The notes under the pieces: generated by a model
The model's input: the letters and a program-made list of their open reading frames with translations, nothing else
Databases searched by the model: none
What the model was told of the DNA's origin: nothing
Part shown: piece after piece, positions 5,580 through 6,130 of the stretch
Position numbering within the stretch: the stretch's first letter is position 1
How the letters are laid out: each line of letters opens with the position of its first letter
NCBI GenBank assembly: GCA_023415335.1
Contig: JAEZLD010000218.1
Location: 1-6,130, forward strand
DNA from: Bacillota bacterium
Lineage (GTDB): Bacteria; Bacillota; Clostridia; Clostridiales; Caloramatoraceae
Reading direction: 5' to 3'
Length of the DNA stretch: 6,130 nt
Made by a program: the position numbers and the translations under genes

Positions 5580-5613
5580 TTTAGGGCAGACCGATACAAC
5601 AGTCCACCCTAAA
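5580..5613 (-). terminator. Probable terminator after the PTS permease gene
   Basis: The arms TTTAGGG (5580-5586) and CCCTAAA (5607-5613) pair. Inside are a CA/CA internal loop and a 3-bp GAC/GTC stem. It begins about 30 nt after the stop at 5643. On the minus strand only a short GCATTTTAT follows, so it is a weak terminator candidate. Confidence 0.5.
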
Positions 5614-5642
5614 TATAAGGCTATTATATTATCTTTTTCTGC

Positions 5643-6130
5643 TTAGTCCAGCTTAAGGTCTCCTTCGCGTATCCATCCTGCTCTTCTAAACAGCTCTCCA
5701 AATATAAATGTAAGAACCGCTGGAAGCACAAAACATATAAGAATAAGGCCTATCCAGTCCATGGGAGTAATAGCAGCCTTGGTCCCTGCAGCCACATCGT
5801 TTATCCATCCAGTATACACGCCTATCTGTCCTACAAAGCCGCATGTTCCCATACCGGAGGCCACAGGTGCCCCGTTCATTTTAAGCTGGAATATACAGGT
5901 TGCTATCGGCCCTGTAATTGCCGATGCTAATGTTGGTGGAATCCATATACGGGGATTCCTTACTATGTTGCCCATCTGCAGCATGCTTGTACCTATTCCC
6001 TGAGAAACAATTCCTCCCCAGCCGTTTTCCTTAAAGCTCATAACTGCAAAGCCCACCATCTGGGCACAACAGCCTGCAACAGCTGCTCCTCCTGCAAGAC
6101 CTACAAGTCCTAATGCAGCACATATGGCTG
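5643..6130 (-). CDS. PTS_EIIC_2 family membrane permease, partial at 5' end
   Basis: 161 codons plus the TAA stop are visible, and the frame stays open to the right edge. The Met at 6059 is internal, because family sequence (LGLVGLAGGAAVAGCCAQMVGFAVMSFKENG) continues through it. The segment matches the C-terminal half of PTS_EIIC_2-type permeases: SQGIGTSMLQMGNIVRNPRIWIPPTLASAITGPIAT, then a Gly-rich GMGTCGFVGQIGVYTGW, a final membrane helix (IGLILICFVLPAVLTFIFGELF) and the closing RRAGWIREGDLKLD. The protein ends right after the membrane domain, so no IIA or IIB domain is fused at the C-terminus. PTS IIC proteins carry sugars across the membrane with phosphorylation by partner subunits. The substrate of this family is unclear and phosphorylation partners are not in view, so a transport role is inferred from family only. 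Confidence 0.87.
   Translation of the reverse strand, partial: AICAALGLVGLAGGAAVAGCCAQMVGFAVMSFKENGWGGIVSQGIGTSMLQMGNIVRNPRIWIPPTLASAITGPIATCIFQLKMNGAPVASGMGTCGFVGQIGVYTGWINDVAAGTKAAITPMDWIGLILICFVLPAVLTFIFGELFRRAGWIREGDLKLD

Larger units (their letters stand above)
5173..5642. other. 470-bp intergenic region holding the DnaA-box cluster
   Basis: No convincing ORF is present on either strand. From left to right it holds the leader and extended -10 promoter of the DUF6438 gene, a very AT-rich stretch (about 5181-5300), the DnaA-box cluster (5315-5518, with a weaker outlier to 5562), an 8-bp direct repeat TATCTAGT at 5461-5468 and 5475-5482, and the terminator of the permease gene (5580-5613). 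No RNA gene was recognised. Confidence 0.75.

Noticed and set aside
5173..5642. The main chromosomal origin (oriC)
   Set aside because: Not excluded, but dnaA, dnaN and rpmH are absent and no clear DnaA-trio run follows the boxes. A titration or regulatory cluster fits better without GC-skew data.
5761..6003. Plus-strand ORF of 80 residues
   Set aside because: Antisense to the PTS_EIIC_2 permease, which is well supported on the minus strand.
5643..6059. A complete 138-residue gene starting at Met 6059
   Set aside because: The frame stays open to the window edge and the upstream codons continue the conserved permease sequence, so this Met is internal.

Overview
The window looks like chromosomal DNA from a low-G+C anaerobic Firmicute, most likely a member of the Clostridia. 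This rests on AT-rich intergenic DNA with sigma-A-type promoters, frequent ATA and AGA/AGG codons, strong purine-rich Shine-Dalgarno sites, and the gene families present: a clostridial-type Na+-translocating decarboxylase with a very small OadG-like subunit, and a PTS_EIIC_2 permease. No tRNA, rRNA, CRISPR array, insertion sequence or phage gene was seen.

Layout. Positions 1-2289 (minus strand) hold a three-gene operon in transcription order oadB (beta, 2289-1180), a 55-residue OadG-like subunit (1167-1000) and oadA (alpha carboxyltransferase, 956 to beyond the left edge). It is led by a good sigma-A promoter at 2354-2382. Together these would decarboxylate oxaloacetate (or a related 2-oxo/acyl substrate) through carboxybiotin and use the energy to export Na+. 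The biotin carrier is not visible: it must be the unseen C-terminus of oadA or a separate gene. Positions 2290-2633 are a divergent intergenic region with two ATGCAT-centred palindromes. Positions 2634-3329 (plus) encode a DUF2461/TIGR02453 protein, which faces a convergent minus-strand gene across a long GC-rich hairpin (3360-3402).

Positions 3423-4634 (minus) encode a 403-residue protein that appears to carry two NTF2/SnoaL-like domains. Promoter and ribosome-binding-site evidence put its start at 4634, not at the further upstream TTG. Positions 4768-5172 (minus) encode a small DUF6438 protein with its own terminator and extended -10 promoter. Positions 5643-6130 (minus) are the C-terminal part of a PTS_EIIC_2 membrane permease that continues off the right edge.

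The most notable non-coding element is the 470-bp gap at 5173-5642. Its middle carries a dense group of DnaA-box-like 9-mers: two exact TTATCCACA, one TTATTCACA and several one-mismatch copies, in both orientations. It lies next to very AT-rich DNA but not near dnaA or dnaN. It is a candidate DnaA-titration or DnaA-box cluster, or less likely a displaced origin. The genes around it do not form an obvious common pathway, and no new multi-gene system is evident beyond the decarboxylase operon.
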